Origin: Solobacterium sp.
GTDB taxonomy: Bacteria > Bacillota_I > Bacilli_A > Erysipelotrichales > Erysipelotrichaceae
Reading direction: 5' to 3'
Length of the DNA: 64,000 nt
NCBI GenBank assembly: GCA_024693325.1
Contig: JAILLA010000073.1
Location: forward strand, 1-64,000
In this document: in pieces, positions 52,503-63,884 of the stretch
Numbering within the stretch: the first letter of the stretch is position 1
Layout: each line of letters opens with the position of its first letter
The notes under the pieces: model-generated
Told to the model about the DNA's origin: nothing
Database searches by the model: none
The model's input: only the letters and a program-made list of their open reading frames with translations
Made by a program: the position numbers and the translations under genes

Positions 52503-53255
52503 TCAGAAATATGTGTGGGCTGTTTTATACAGATTTGTGATCTGATCCAGTATATACATGACACCGTATTTGGATGAGTTATATCCCTGATTGGGACCGA
52601 AGTTGATGATCAGGTCAAACCAGTTCAGACTGCCTGTGTCCTCAAGCTGGGTGACCAGGATACTTTTCATCTTCTTTTCTGTGACATAGTCCTTGATCTC
52701 GGATGTAACAAGGCTTTTTCCGTTGATGCTGATGCAGAAGAGAAGGTCATCCGCATCTGCTTCCCTGATCGTCTGGTTCTGTCTGAGAATATCGATGTTG
52801 CAGATAGCCAGTTTGTTCAGTTTCATCAGTTCGACCTGTGTTTTGAGCGTGAGGTTGATGTTGTTTCCATAAGCATAGAAAATGATCTTTTTGCTCTGGA
52901 TCATTTTATCCACTGCGCTTCTGAACACCTTCGGGTCGATACGATTGATGTTTTCAAGTGTTCTTCCGATCGCTTCACTGGTTTTCTGCCTGCTGGTTTC
53001 ATCAAACAGAATGTCTTTTGAATGCTCATCATGAAGAAGGATCTTCTTCGCACCGGAAAAGTTTTCGAAGCCCATGTCCTTGAAGAATCTGTTCAGTGTG
53101 GAAACGGATACATTGCATTCAGCAGCCGTTCTTTCAAGGCTCCACGCCGGCAAGGATGTGATGTTCTGGGCCAGGGCAAGCGCCAGATAATAATTGGTGT
53201 CCTTTTTTATGGAATTATTCAGGAAATTCATAAGCATATAAAGCAGGTTTGTCAT
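52503..53255 (-). CDS. RpiR/MurR-family transcriptional regulator
   Basis: 250 residues. The N-terminal HTH has WSLERTAAECNVSVSTLNRFFKDMGFENFSGAK. The C-terminal SIS sugar-phosphate-binding domain follows from about residue 85 (FRSAVDKMIQSKKIIFYAYGNN, ISINGKSLVTSEIKDYV). AGGAG precedes the ATG. It is divergent from a phospho-beta-glucosidase/PTS operon, so it probably senses a phosphorylated beta-glucoside or its product. Two palindromes in the intergenic region are candidate operators. Confidence 0.9.
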   Translation of the reverse strand: MTNLLYMLMNFLNNSIKKDTNYYLALALAQNITSLPAWSLERTAAECNVSVSTLNRFFKDMGFENFSGAKKILLHDEHSKDILFDETSRQKTSEAIGRTLENINRIDPKVFRSAVDKMIQSKKIIFYAYGNNINLTLKTQVELMKLNKLAICNIDILRQNQTIREADADDLLFCISINGKSLVTSEIKDYVTEKKMKSILVTQLEDTGSLNWFDLIINFGPNQGYNSSKYGVMYILDQITNLYKTAHTYF

Positions 53256-53345
53256 AAGTCATCTCCTCATGAATCATTATCCGTTTTCTGTTGATCATGC
53301 TTAATTTATCTAAATAATTTATAACATTTTCAAGTATTTTTACTA

Positions 53346-56211
<2,866 letters not shown>

Positions 56212-56220
56212 TAAGATACG

Positions 56221-56249
56221 ATCCTCCGCAGAAAAGCGGGGGATTTTTT
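56221..56249 (+). terminator. Terminator of the GH1/PTS operon
   Basis: ATCCTCCGC and GCGGGGGAT flank a short loop, followed by TTTTTT. Confidence 0.85.
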
Positions 56250-56259
56250 GGCTGCTAAA

Positions 56260-56377
56260 ACATCCTGCTTGGTCGGTAGATATTTGTTCTTTCCGTGGCA
56301 TCCAGGATCATTTGGCGTATATTATCTTGAAGGCAAGAGTGATGAAAGAGATCATCGAGGATACAGATAAGATCTGA
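56260..56377 (+). pseudogene. Possible gene remnant between terminator and tRNA-Leu
   Basis: One frame gives a protein-like C-terminal piece (DHLAYIILKARVMKEIIED) ending at a stop at 56377. It has no start, ribosome site or matched promoter. It may be the decayed tail of a lost gene or a chance frame. Confidence 0.2.
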
Positions 56378-56380
56378 TAA

Positions 56381-56430
56381 AAAAATGAGATCCCGGTATC
56401 CTTACTCAGAGGTCAGGAATCTCATTTTCT
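56381..56430 (-). terminator. Terminator of tRNA-Leu
   Basis: On the minus strand AAAATGAGAT(T)CC and GG(G)ATCTCATTTT form a long stem ending in a run of U. Confidence 0.65.
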
Positions 56431-56435
56431 TTCCA

Positions 56436-56515
56436 TGCGGATGACAGGACTTGAACCTGCACGCACAAGGCACCAGATCCTAAATCTGGCGTGTCTGCCA
56501 TTTCACCACATCCGC
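56436..56515 (-). tRNA. tRNA-Leu (anticodon UAG)
   Basis: 80 nt. The acceptor stem GCGGATG pairs with CATCCGC, discriminator A. The anticodon stem CCAGA/TCTGG has loop TTTAGGA, giving TAG. A short class II variable region (TGCCTTGTGCGTG) and T arm CAGGTTCAAGTCCTG follow. CCA is not encoded. Confidence 0.95.
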
Positions 56516-56520
56516 ATAAA

Positions 56521-56547
56521 TACAGGCACGTACATGCCGTGCCTGTT
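56521..56547 (-). terminator. Hairpin after the ATP-grasp operon
   Basis: On the minus strand ACAGGCACG and CGTGCCTGT flank a short loop, followed by ATTTAT. The U-tract is weak, so transcripts may read on into tRNA-Leu. Confidence 0.55.
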
Positions 56548-56561
56548 TATTTTATCATGAA

Positions 56562-57749
56562 TTACTGTTTTTGCATGACGTATGCAGCGAAATGCTCAAC
56601 TTCATCCAGTGTTTTGAACCTTGAGATGAAGTAATCATCAGCCATGCCCTGCAGGATGCCGGGCATCCTTCCGGACATGCAGATGTGCTGTCCGTAATTC
56701 CGGTAGACATCGTCATTGGAATGGACGTAGCTGCATCTGTCGCGCTTGCCGATAAAGACACAGTTCCATGAATGATCGATATGATCGGGTGATCCGTTGT
56801 CCCAGCAGACTTTGGCGTACATTCTGTAGAGGTCAACGTCACATTCATAGTTCATCATATCCGGGATATATCCGCCCGGTGTGCGCATATTGACTTCCAG
56901 GCCGATCAGGTCGCCTGTTTTTCCAAGGCCTTCTTTATCCTCTGTCATGCGGAAGTATTCCGTATGGAAGAATCTGGACCGGATGCCGAACTGCCTGATC
57001 ACTTCCGATGCCTGGGTGTCGATATCTTCAGGGATGTCACGCAGGGAATAGAAATAGTTTTCCGATCCTTCATTCAGCACATCCATGACGGATGATTTAT
57101 AGACGTGGCATGTACGGTAGATGATCTTTCCGTTCTGATCGACCAGACCGTCATAGGACCAGATCTCACCGGTTATGAATTCTTCCATGATGTACTGCAC
57201 AGGCAGATTCAGTGTGAAGAATTCCCTCAGCATGCCTTCATCCTTGATCTTCCAGGTGGCATTCGCTCCGACGCCGTCATCCGGTTTGACGATGACAGGA
57301 TATCCGACTTCTTTGATAAATGCCAGAGCATGATCCAGGTCACTGACAAGCTGGTATCTGGCTGTCTTGACGCCGGCTTTCCGGTAGTAGTCCTTCATGG
57401 TGGACTTTTTCTTATAACGCATGACAGCGACCTCATCATCACCGCTGGTGATGTTGAAGTCCGTACGCAGTCTTGCATCCTGTTCCAGCCAGAATTCATT
57501 GTGTGATTCCAGCCAGTCGATCTTTCCGTATTTGTGAGCGAACCATGCGACAGCACGGTACATTTCATCATAATCGGCCAGAGAATTGACCTGGTAGTAT
57601 TCCGTACATGCATCCTTCATCTGTTGGGGAAGGTAATCATACGGATCTTCGGCAATGCACAGGGCATTGCCGCCCATCTGCTTCCAGGCTTTCGGGAACT
57701 GATAATATGTATCGGGGAATGTCGGTGAAATGAATACGAAATTGTTCAT
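56562..57749 (-). CDS. ATP-grasp carboxylate-amine ligase-like protein (B)
   Basis: 395 residues from the ATG at 57749 after GGGAGG. It begins MNNFVFISPTFPDTYYQFP. The ATP-grasp core has YPVIVKPDDGVGANATWKI, YIMEEFITGEIWSYDGL and the metal-binding LIGLEVNMRTPGGYIPDMM. Such enzymes join a carboxylate, through an acyl phosphate, to an amine or thiol. It is roughly 60 percent identical by eye to the copy at 58525-59727. The two copies flank an esterase in one operon. The product is unknown. Confidence 0.85.
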   Translation of the reverse strand: MNNFVFISPTFPDTYYQFPKAWKQMGGNALCIAEDPYDYLPQQMKDACTEYYQVNSLADYDEMYRAVAWFAHKYGKIDWLESHNEFWLEQDARLRTDFNITSGDDEVAVMRYKKKSTMKDYYRKAGVKTARYQLVSDLDHALAFIKEVGYPVIVKPDDGVGANATWKIKDEGMLREFFTLNLPVQYIMEEFITGEIWSYDGLVDQNGKIIYRTCHVYKSSVMDVLNEGSENYFYSLRDIPEDIDTQASEVIRQFGIRSRFFHTEYFRMTEDKEGLGKTGDLIGLEVNMRTPGGYIPDMMNYECDVDLYRMYAKVCWDNGSPDHIDHSWNCVFIGKRDRCSYVHSNDDVYRNYGQHICMSGRMPGILQGMADDYFISRFKTLDEVEHFAAYVMQKQ

Positions 57750-57769
57750 AGCATCCTCCCTTTTTTTAT

Positions 57770-58525
57770 TCAGCAGATGAAGCCGACGTAGTAGGGCAGT
57801 TCCTGTCTCCACCAGGGCCAGTCATGCGCGACATCATAGCCCCAGAAATCGACCCATGCAGGTACATCCTTGTATCCGAAGAGTTCCTTCATACGCTCAG
57901 CGTCTTCCTGCATCGGATGTTCCCAGGCACCGCGTCCGCAGCAGATGATCAGGTTCCGCTCACGGTACATCTGTACATAAGGGTGGTCATAGGGCATGCC
58001 GTTGATGTAGTCAACAGGGGAGTTGGCATAGACCAGATCATCGAAGTAATCCGGGAAGAACAGTCTGGCATTGTATGCGCCGGAAAGTGCGATGCATCCG
58101 GCAAAGATGTCAGGACGTCTCAGCGCAAAGTTCAGGGCATGAGTGCCGCCCATGGAGCAGCCTGTCGTCATAATGCCGGATGCGTAGTTTCCTCCGTTGC
58201 ACTCTGCGTTGATATCAAAGATCCTCGGGCAGAGTTCATCACAGATATAACGGACATATTCTTCCTGCGCTTCGATGCGCTTCCGGTTGTCCCAGCTGGT
58301 GGAAGACCAGCTGTTGTCATCGTTGGAATCGCAGCAGAAGAGCTGGATCCTGCCGGCATCGATGAAGTCCTGGATGCAGGCGACCATGCCGTTGTTTTCG
58401 AAATCAAAGAATCTGCCGCTCTGGGAAGGGAATACGAGCATCGGTCTCCCGGCGTGCCCGTATACCTTGAATTCCATATCTCTGTGAAGATTCTGACTGT
58501 ATTCGCGGTAATATGCTGTATACAC
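57770..58525 (-). CDS. Alpha/beta-hydrolase esterase (putative esterase family)
   Basis: 251 residues, starting with GTG at 58525 and overlapping the upstream stop by one base (TAGTG), with AAGGAG as ribosome site. The esterase-D-like fold has RPMLVFPSQSGRFFDFE, the nucleophile elbow GCSMGGTHALNFALRRP, and a C-terminal YDVAHDWPWWRQELP with the likely catalytic His. No signal peptide. It sits between two ATP-grasp genes and may hydrolyse an ester or thioester made or used by them (inference). Confidence 0.85.
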   Translation of the reverse strand: MYTAYYREYSQNLHRDMEFKVYGHAGRPMLVFPSQSGRFFDFENNGMVACIQDFIDAGRIQLFCCDSNDDNSWSSTSWDNRKRIEAQEEYVRYICDELCPRIFDINAECNGGNYASGIMTTGCSMGGTHALNFALRRPDIFAGCIALSGAYNARLFFPDYFDDLVYANSPVDYINGMPYDHPYVQMYRERNLIICCGRGAWEHPMQEDAERMKELFGYKDVPAWVDFWGYDVAHDWPWWRQELPYYVGFIC

Positions 58526-59727
58526 TATTTTCGTTCTCCTTCTTTTCTGTAAACATCTGCAGCAAATTTATTGACTTCCTTGATGGTGGTAAATCTTGCC
58601 ATGTAGAATTCATTGCCCATTGCTGAAGACAGCAGATCGGGCATTCTGTCGTGCATGCAGAGGTTCGGACCGTAGTTCTTGTAGATATCAGCCATGCTGG
58701 TGGTGTAGATGTACTTATCGCGTCTGCCGCAGTATACGCAGTAGTACGGACGTTCGCCCTTGTCGGAAACGCTGTTGTCCATGCACATATGGGCGTAGAT
58801 GGAATATACGTCAACATTGTTCGCGAAGTTCATCATGTCAGGTGTATAGCCTCCCGGAGGACGCATGTTGACTTCCAGGCCTACCAGTTCACCCTTCTTT
58901 CCGAGTCCCGGCTTGTCTTCCGTAAGACGGAAATACTCTGTATGGAAGAAACGGCCTTTGATGTTAAAGGCATGGATGACTTTTTCACCCATTTTCTTCA
59001 GGTCTGCAGGGATCTTCCTGACGGTATAGTAGAAGCACTCGCCCTTGGAATTGACGATGTCCATGACAGTCTCGGGGAATACCATGGAGCTTTCAAAGAT
59101 GATGTTGTTGTTCTGGTCGGCAATGCCGTCATATGTTTCGATATATCCGGGAATGAATTCTTCCATGATGTACTGTGTGCCGAGATCCTTTGTGTAGAAA
59201 TCAGCCAGTTCTTCGTCATTGGAGATCTTCCATGTCGCATTCGCGCCGACGCCGTTGTCCGGCTTGACGATCACGGGATAACCGACTTTTTCAACAAATG
59301 CTTTACCTTCTTCCAGCGTAGTCGTCAGATGATATCTGGCTACCGGAACGCCGGCTTTTTCATAGTAGGCTTTCATGCCGGACTTGAACTTGTACCTGGT
59401 TACGTCATCTGACTTATCACCGCTGGTGATGTTGAAGTCCGTACGCAGTCTTGCGTCCTGTTCCAGCCAGAATTCGTTGTTGCTTTCCAGCCAGTCGATC
59501 TTTCCGTGCTTGTGGGCGAACCATGCAACAGCGCGGTAGACTTCATCATAGTCCTGCAGATTGCGTACCTGATAGTACTCATCCATCGCATCCTTCAGTT
59601 CCTGTCTCAGGCTATCGTAAGGATCTTCACCGATGCATAATGACGTGCCGCCGATCTCTTTCCAGGTCTTCGGGAACTGGTAGTACTGGGGCGGGAATGT
59701 GGGAGATATAAACACAAAATTTGTCAT
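58525..59727 (-). CDS. ATP-grasp carboxylate-amine ligase-like protein (A)
   Basis: 400 residues, first gene of the operon, with AAGGAG before the ATG. It begins MTNFVFISPTFPPQYYQFP. The core has YPVIVKPDNGVGANATWKI, YIMEEFIPGYIETYDGI and LVGLEVNMRPPGGYTPDMM. It also shares the N-terminal block GKIDWLES(H/N)NEFWLEQDARLR with copy B, so the two arose by duplication. They may act on different substrates or as a heterodimer. The substrate is unknown. Confidence 0.85.
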   Translation of the reverse strand: MTNFVFISPTFPPQYYQFPKTWKEIGGTSLCIGEDPYDSLRQELKDAMDEYYQVRNLQDYDEVYRAVAWFAHKHGKIDWLESNNEFWLEQDARLRTDFNITSGDKSDDVTRYKFKSGMKAYYEKAGVPVARYHLTTTLEEGKAFVEKVGYPVIVKPDNGVGANATWKISNDEELADFYTKDLGTQYIMEEFIPGYIETYDGIADQNNNIIFESSMVFPETVMDIVNSKGECFYYTVRKIPADLKKMGEKVIHAFNIKGRFFHTEYFRLTEDKPGLGKKGELVGLEVNMRPPGGYTPDMMNFANNVDVYSIYAHMCMDNSVSDKGERPYYCVYCGRRDKYIYTTSMADIYKNYGPNLCMHDRMPDLLSSAMGNEFYMARFTTIKEVNKFAADVYRKEGERK

Positions 59728-59835
59728 AAGTAAACTCCTTTTAGTTGTCCTGTACCTGTTAATTTTATCATATGGCGTCCATGGGTGCTTTATTTAGCAG
59801 GACATTCATGAAAAAAATGTTACAGAAGCTGAAAA

Positions 59836-59861
59836 AATGAAAACCCCTGTCCGGCAGGGGC
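59836..59861 (-). terminator. Terminator of apbE
   Basis: On the minus strand CCCCTG-CCGGA-CAGGGG followed by TTTTCATTTTTT. Confidence 0.85.
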
Positions 59862-59867
59862 TTATAT

Positions 59868-61004
59868 TCAGTTATTCCAGATCAGGCTGTCTTCCAGACC
59901 GGACGTATAGGCGACCATGAGTCCGCCTGCTTTCCGGCAGTATTCCGTGTCCGGCGCCTTGTCCGGGGACATGATCCATATGACTTCCAGGCTGACATTG
60001 TATGCTTTCCGGTAATCCTCCACAAGCTTCATTCCGTCTTCATAGCTCATCGTAAACAGCGTGGTTGAGAGCGCGTCGGCAGCTGCCGAATCAGGCGTGA
60101 TGATGGACACGGACCGGAAGTATGATGCGGGATACATCGTGTCGGGATCGATGATGTGGTGATACTTTTCCCCATCTGTCCCGACAAAGTAGCGTTCATA
60201 GTCACCCGAGGTAACGAACGAACATGCGCCATTCTGCTTTACGATGATCAGGCTTCCCTCTGCATCGGGATTCTGGATGCCGATACGCCATTCCTGCCCG
60301 TTGTATTTCTGCCCCAGTGTACGGGTGTTTCCGCCGGCATTGACAGCGCCGTTTGTGATGCCCAGTTCATTCAGCTTCTGCGCGATCTTTTCCGTTGCGA
60401 ATCCTTTGGCGATGCCGCCGACATCCAGGGAGATATCCGGATCTGTGATGAATACCGTATTGTCTGCTTCATTGATCTCGACATATTCCCAGCCTTTGCG
60501 GGAAGAAGCTTCCTCCAGCTCGGAAAGCTCCGGGAGAGCTGCGGGTTCACCCGCCAGGTTCGTTTCGATCCCGGCATCGCGGTATTCATGCCACACCTTC
60601 AGGAGGGAACCGATCGTAATATCGAACTTCCCGTCTGACAGTTCATAGTAATCTTTCGCTTCCAGCAGCATCTCGATCAGATCCGGATCGACCTTGACAG
60701 GCTGAACGCCGGCATTCTCGTTGATCGTATACATGTTGTTCATGCCTTCATAGCTGTTGTAGATATCAAACAGATCGTTGTAATAGGTAAACAGAGAGAC
60801 AGCCTGATTGAAATGCGTGTCGAATATGTCCTTTGTTTCGGTGGCTTCCTGATAGGTGAAGACCGTATCAAAACCTGCGTCCAGCGACAGGTTGTTGTAG
60901 TTATGCAGTTCCGGAGCAGTGTTTTCTGACTGCCCGGGTTCCGCGGAGCATCCTGCGCAGGTAAGCGTCAGGGATGCCGCCAGTAATAACTTGACTTTGT
61001 TCAT
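59868..61004 (-). CDS. apbE: FAD:protein FMN transferase (ApbE lipoprotein)
   Basis: 378 residues from the ATG at 61004. The signal peptide ends in CAGC (Cys19), a lipobox with Cys instead of Leu at -3. ApbE motifs are SLDVGGIAKGFATEKI, NAGGNTRTLG, SFVTSGDYERYF and HHIIDPDTMYPA (metal and FAD binding). It links FMN to Thr or Ser of S/T-G-A-T proteins outside the membrane: here probably RnfG, RnfD and the flavoprotein at 22481. It is divergent from rnfC. The ATG lies seven bases after an extended -10 and lacks a ribosome site. Confidence 0.95.
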   Translation of the reverse strand: MNKVKLLLAASLTLTCAGCSAEPGQSENTAPELHNYNNLSLDAGFDTVFTYQEATETKDIFDTHFNQAVSLFTYYNDLFDIYNSYEGMNNMYTINENAGVQPVKVDPDLIEMLLEAKDYYELSDGKFDITIGSLLKVWHEYRDAGIETNLAGEPAALPELSELEEASSRKGWEYVEINEADNTVFITDPDISLDVGGIAKGFATEKIAQKLNELGITNGAVNAGGNTRTLGQKYNGQEWRIGIQNPDAEGSLIIVKQNGACSFVTSGDYERYFVGTDGEKYHHIIDPDTMYPASYFRSVSIITPDSAAADALSTTLFTMSYEDGMKLVEDYRKAYNVSLEVIWIMSPDKAPDTEYCRKAGGLMVAYTSGLEDSLIWNN

Positions 61005-61011
61005 AATCGCG

Positions 61012-61020
61012 ATTATAGCA
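61012..61020 (-). promoter_or_regulatory. Extended -10 box just before the apbE start
   Basis: Minus-strand TGCTATAAT followed by CGCGATT and the ATG; TTGAAA lies 15 bases upstream of the hexamer. No Shine-Dalgarno, so the transcript is probably leaderless. Confidence 0.55.
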
Positions 61021-61059
61021 CAAAGCACTCGTTTTCAAGTGTTCAGTATGTTTGTTTGA

Positions 61060-61068
61060 TGATATAAT
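61060..61068 (+). promoter_or_regulatory. Extended -10 box of the rnf operon
   Basis: TGATATAAT about 28 bases before the rnfC start, followed by the ribosome site AAGGAAGGG. Confidence 0.6.
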
Positions 61069-61096
61069 TTCAATGTTATAAGGAAGGGATGAAACT

Positions 61097-62386
61097 ATGT
61101 CATTTTTAACAGGACCGATGCATCATCACCTGGAAGGACATAAGGATCTGACTGCTCATAAAGATGTACTGATTCTGGAAGAGCCGGATGATCTTTATAT
61201 TCCGCTGGTCAACGGCAGGGCATCATGCACGCCGCTGGTTCAGCCTGGTGATGAAGTTAAGGTAGGAACAAAACTCGGGGAACCTGTTGATCACTGGTAT
61301 GTACCTGTCTTTTCACCGGTTTCCGGAACTGTGGTCGGCGTTGAAAAACGTATGTCCGCAATTCTGAAGCCGACAGATCATCTGCATATCAAAAACGATC
61401 ATAAGGGGACATCTGTACGCGCTTTTGAGCCGTTTGACTATGAGAGCGCAACTAGGGAAGAAGTTCTTGAGTTCACGAAGAATGCCGGAATGCTGGGACT
61501 CGGCGGTGCCGGATTCCCTACATTCATGAAGTATTCCAAGCCGGAAAACATTGATCTGTTTATCATCAACGCAGTTGAATGTGAGCCTTATCTGACTGCT
61601 GACTACAGAAACTCAATGGAGAATGCTTCCCTGATGAAAGCCGGTGCGCTTGCACTGCTGAAACTTTCCACAGCACCGAAAGGTGCGATCGCCGTCAAAG
61701 AGGACAAACACGATCTGATCGATGTCCTGAACAAAACATTTGCCGGCACTCCGATCGAAGTAAAGACTGTCAAGGATATCTATCCTGCAGGCTGGGAACG
61801 CACGCTTGTATATCTCCTGACCGGCAGACGCTATGACAGGCTGCCTGCTGAAGCCGGCTGCATTCTGAACAATGTCAGCACATGTATCGCTCTGGGCGAC
61901 GCGATGATCAACGGAAAGCCGATCACGCACAAATACGTCACTGTATCCGGTGACGGCGTGAAGGATCCGCACAACGTATACTGCCCGGTGGGAACACCTT
62001 CCGCAACGCTGATCAAAGCCTGCGGCGGATATACTGCTGAAGACTGCCTGCTGATCGCAGGCGGTCCGATGATGGGACGCGCGATCCCGAATGAAGTATT
62101 CGTTATCGGACCTGCCAACAACGGTCTGACCGTACTTCAGAACAAGGAATACAAGACAGTCAAATGTCTGAGATGCGGCAGATGCACGGAAACATGCCCG
62201 TCCGGACTGGAACCTGTCCGTATCAACCAGTATGAAAAGATCAAAGACCTGGACGCTCTGAAGAAGCTGGACATCATGTCCTGCATCGAGTGCGGTATGT
62301 GCACTTATATCTGTCCGTCCAACATCGATGTTACTGAAGGTATCCGCAGAGCGAAGAGATATCTGACTCTGCAGGCTAAGAAGTAA
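61097..62386 (+). CDS. rnfC: Rnf electron-transport complex subunit C
   Basis: 429 residues. RnfC takes electrons from or gives them to NADH in the ion-pumping ferredoxin:NAD+ oxidoreductase. The N-terminus has HHLEGHKDLTAHKDVLILEEP; a biotinyl-like hybrid region follows (VGTKLGEPVDHWYVPVFSPVSG). The Rossmann/SLBB core has MLGLGGAGFPTFMKY (NADH/FMN site) and NAVECEPYLTADYR. Two 4Fe-4S motifs are CLRCGRCTETCPSG and CIECGMCTYICPSN near the C-terminus. AAGGAAGGG precedes the ATG. It is the first gene of rnfCDG. Confidence 0.96.
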   Translation: MSFLTGPMHHHLEGHKDLTAHKDVLILEEPDDLYIPLVNGRASCTPLVQPGDEVKVGTKLGEPVDHWYVPVFSPVSGTVVGVEKRMSAILKPTDHLHIKNDHKGTSVRAFEPFDYESATREEVLEFTKNAGMLGLGGAGFPTFMKYSKPENIDLFIINAVECEPYLTADYRNSMENASLMKAGALALLKLSTAPKGAIAVKEDKHDLIDVLNKTFAGTPIEVKTVKDIYPAGWERTLVYLLTGRRYDRLPAEAGCILNNVSTCIALGDAMINGKPITHKYVTVSGDGVKDPHNVYCPVGTPSATLIKACGGYTAEDCLLIAGGPMMGRAIPNEVFVIGPANNGLTVLQNKEYKTVKCLRCGRCTETCPSGLEPVRINQYEKIKDLDALKKLDIMSCIECGMCTYICPSNIDVTEGIRRAKRYLTLQAKK

Positions 62387-62400
62387 GGAGGAGGGTGAAT

Positions 62401-63870
62401 ATGAAACTGACATTTAAACCGTCACCGAACTACCGCTCTTCCCAGACTACGACCGGGATCATGTTTGATCTCACGGTTTGCCTGCTTGCGGTAACTGTGT
62501 TCTCGGTACTTTACTACGGCGTCAATTACGGCGCTTCCTACGGACTCAGAGTTGTGATCATGATGGTTTCCGCTGTCATCACATCCCTGATCGTTGACGC
62601 GATCTGGGCAAAGATCCAGAAGATCGACATCAAGGAAGGCATCCTGAGTTCCTATTCCTGGATCACTGCAATGATCCTGACACTGATCATCCAGATCGAT
62701 GTCAGTCCTTATGCGCTCTGTGTTGCGACGGTCATCGCGATCGTATTCGGCAAGCTGGTATTCGGCGGCTTCGGTCAGAATATCTTCAATCCGGCTGCGT
62801 TCGGCGCCGCTGTCATCATGAGCTCATTCGCTGCGACAAAGTCAGCTGATTTTGTAACAGCTGCTACTCCGACCACGACAGCTGCTGCGTACGGCTGGAT
62901 CATGAACACGGAAACATTCGGTTCATATGTCACGCAGTACGGCGGACTCGGAAAGATGCTGCTGGGCTGGTACCCGAGCTCACTGGGTTCCACAAGCGCG
63001 GTCCTCATCGCACTGTGCGGTGTCTATCTTGTCTGGAGAAAAGACATTGACTGGCGTCTGCCTGTCTGCTACATCGGCAGCGTATTCCTGATCACCACGA
63101 TCATCGGCCTCATCAAGGGTGCCGGTCTGTGGTACGGTGTGTTCAATGTTCTCGCCGGCGGCGTCATGCTGGGCGGCGTGTTCATGGTCACCGATCCTGT
63201 AACAAATCCTGTTTCAATCCCCGGACGTATCATATTCGCGGTGGGATGCGCAGCACTCACTGTGATCATTCGTCTCAAAGCTAATTTCCCGGACGGCGTT
63301 CTGTTCTCGATCCTTCTGATGAACATGATGACTCCGGCGATCGATAAAATGTTCGACGGCAACCAGATCAAAAACGCTGCTGATTTCCGCAATAAGACGA
63401 TCATCTGCAGCGCACTGCTGGCACTTGTTTCCGTTCTGGTAGGCTCGACCGTACAGGCTAAGGAAGTCGTACCGGAACCGGCTGCTCCCGCTGCAGTCGA
63501 AGGTTCGCTCGGTTCGATCGACTTCAGCGCAAACAATGTTGAAGTTACCGAAGTTTCCAACGACGGCAAGACAGCTGTATACAGCTGCTCGGCAGACGGA
63601 TTCGGTCTTATGAACAACATGGGCGCTGAGTACGGCAGAAACGAAGTGACAGTCACAGTCGATGTCGCAAAGGGAAGCGTCGTCAGCGTAGCACTCGATA
63701 ACTTCGGCGATACCGCAGGGATCGGTGATACAGCAACTTCCGATGATGCGCTTGCAGGCTATGCCGGCAAGACACTGAATGACAGTGTTGACACGGTAGC
63801 AGGCGCAACATTCACAAGCGGCTCGGTTGCCGCAATGGTACAGGCAGCTCTTGAAGCTGCGGCGAAGTAA
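62401..63870 (+). CDS. rnfD: Rnf complex subunit D fused to a C-terminal FMN-binding domain
   Basis: 489 residues from the ATG at 62401 with AAGGAGGAGGG upstream (the GTG at 62395 is less likely). Residues 20-345 are RnfD/NqrB with about nine membrane helices; FGGFGQNIFNPAAFGAAVIM is the family hallmark and TAATPTT is the likely FMN-Thr site. Ordinary RnfD has about 310-350 residues. Here residues about 365-489 form an extra FMN_bind domain with VDTVAGATFTSGSVA, like RnfG. The fused domain would carry a second covalent FMN on the outer face. An rnfG gene still follows. Confidence 0.93.
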   Translation: MKLTFKPSPNYRSSQTTTGIMFDLTVCLLAVTVFSVLYYGVNYGASYGLRVVIMMVSAVITSLIVDAIWAKIQKIDIKEGILSSYSWITAMILTLIIQIDVSPYALCVATVIAIVFGKLVFGGFGQNIFNPAAFGAAVIMSSFAATKSADFVTAATPTTTAAAYGWIMNTETFGSYVTQYGGLGKMLLGWYPSSLGSTSAVLIALCGVYLVWRKDIDWRLPVCYIGSVFLITTIIGLIKGAGLWYGVFNVLAGGVMLGGVFMVTDPVTNPVSIPGRIIFAVGCAALTVIIRLKANFPDGVLFSILLMNMMTPAIDKMFDGNQIKNAADFRNKTIICSALLALVSVLVGSTVQAKEVVPEPAAPAAVEGSLGSIDFSANNVEVTEVSNDGKTAVYSCSADGFGLMNNMGAEYGRNEVTVTVDVAKGSVVSVALDNFGDTAGIGDTATSDDALAGYAGKTLNDSVDTVAGATFTSGSVAAMVQAALEAAAK

Positions 63871-63884
63871 GGGGGATCCGGAAT

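Noticed and set aside
57824..58552. Plus-strand frame of 242 codons opposite the esterase
   Set aside because: Shadow of the esterase, whose nucleophile elbow and operon overlap show it to be the real gene.
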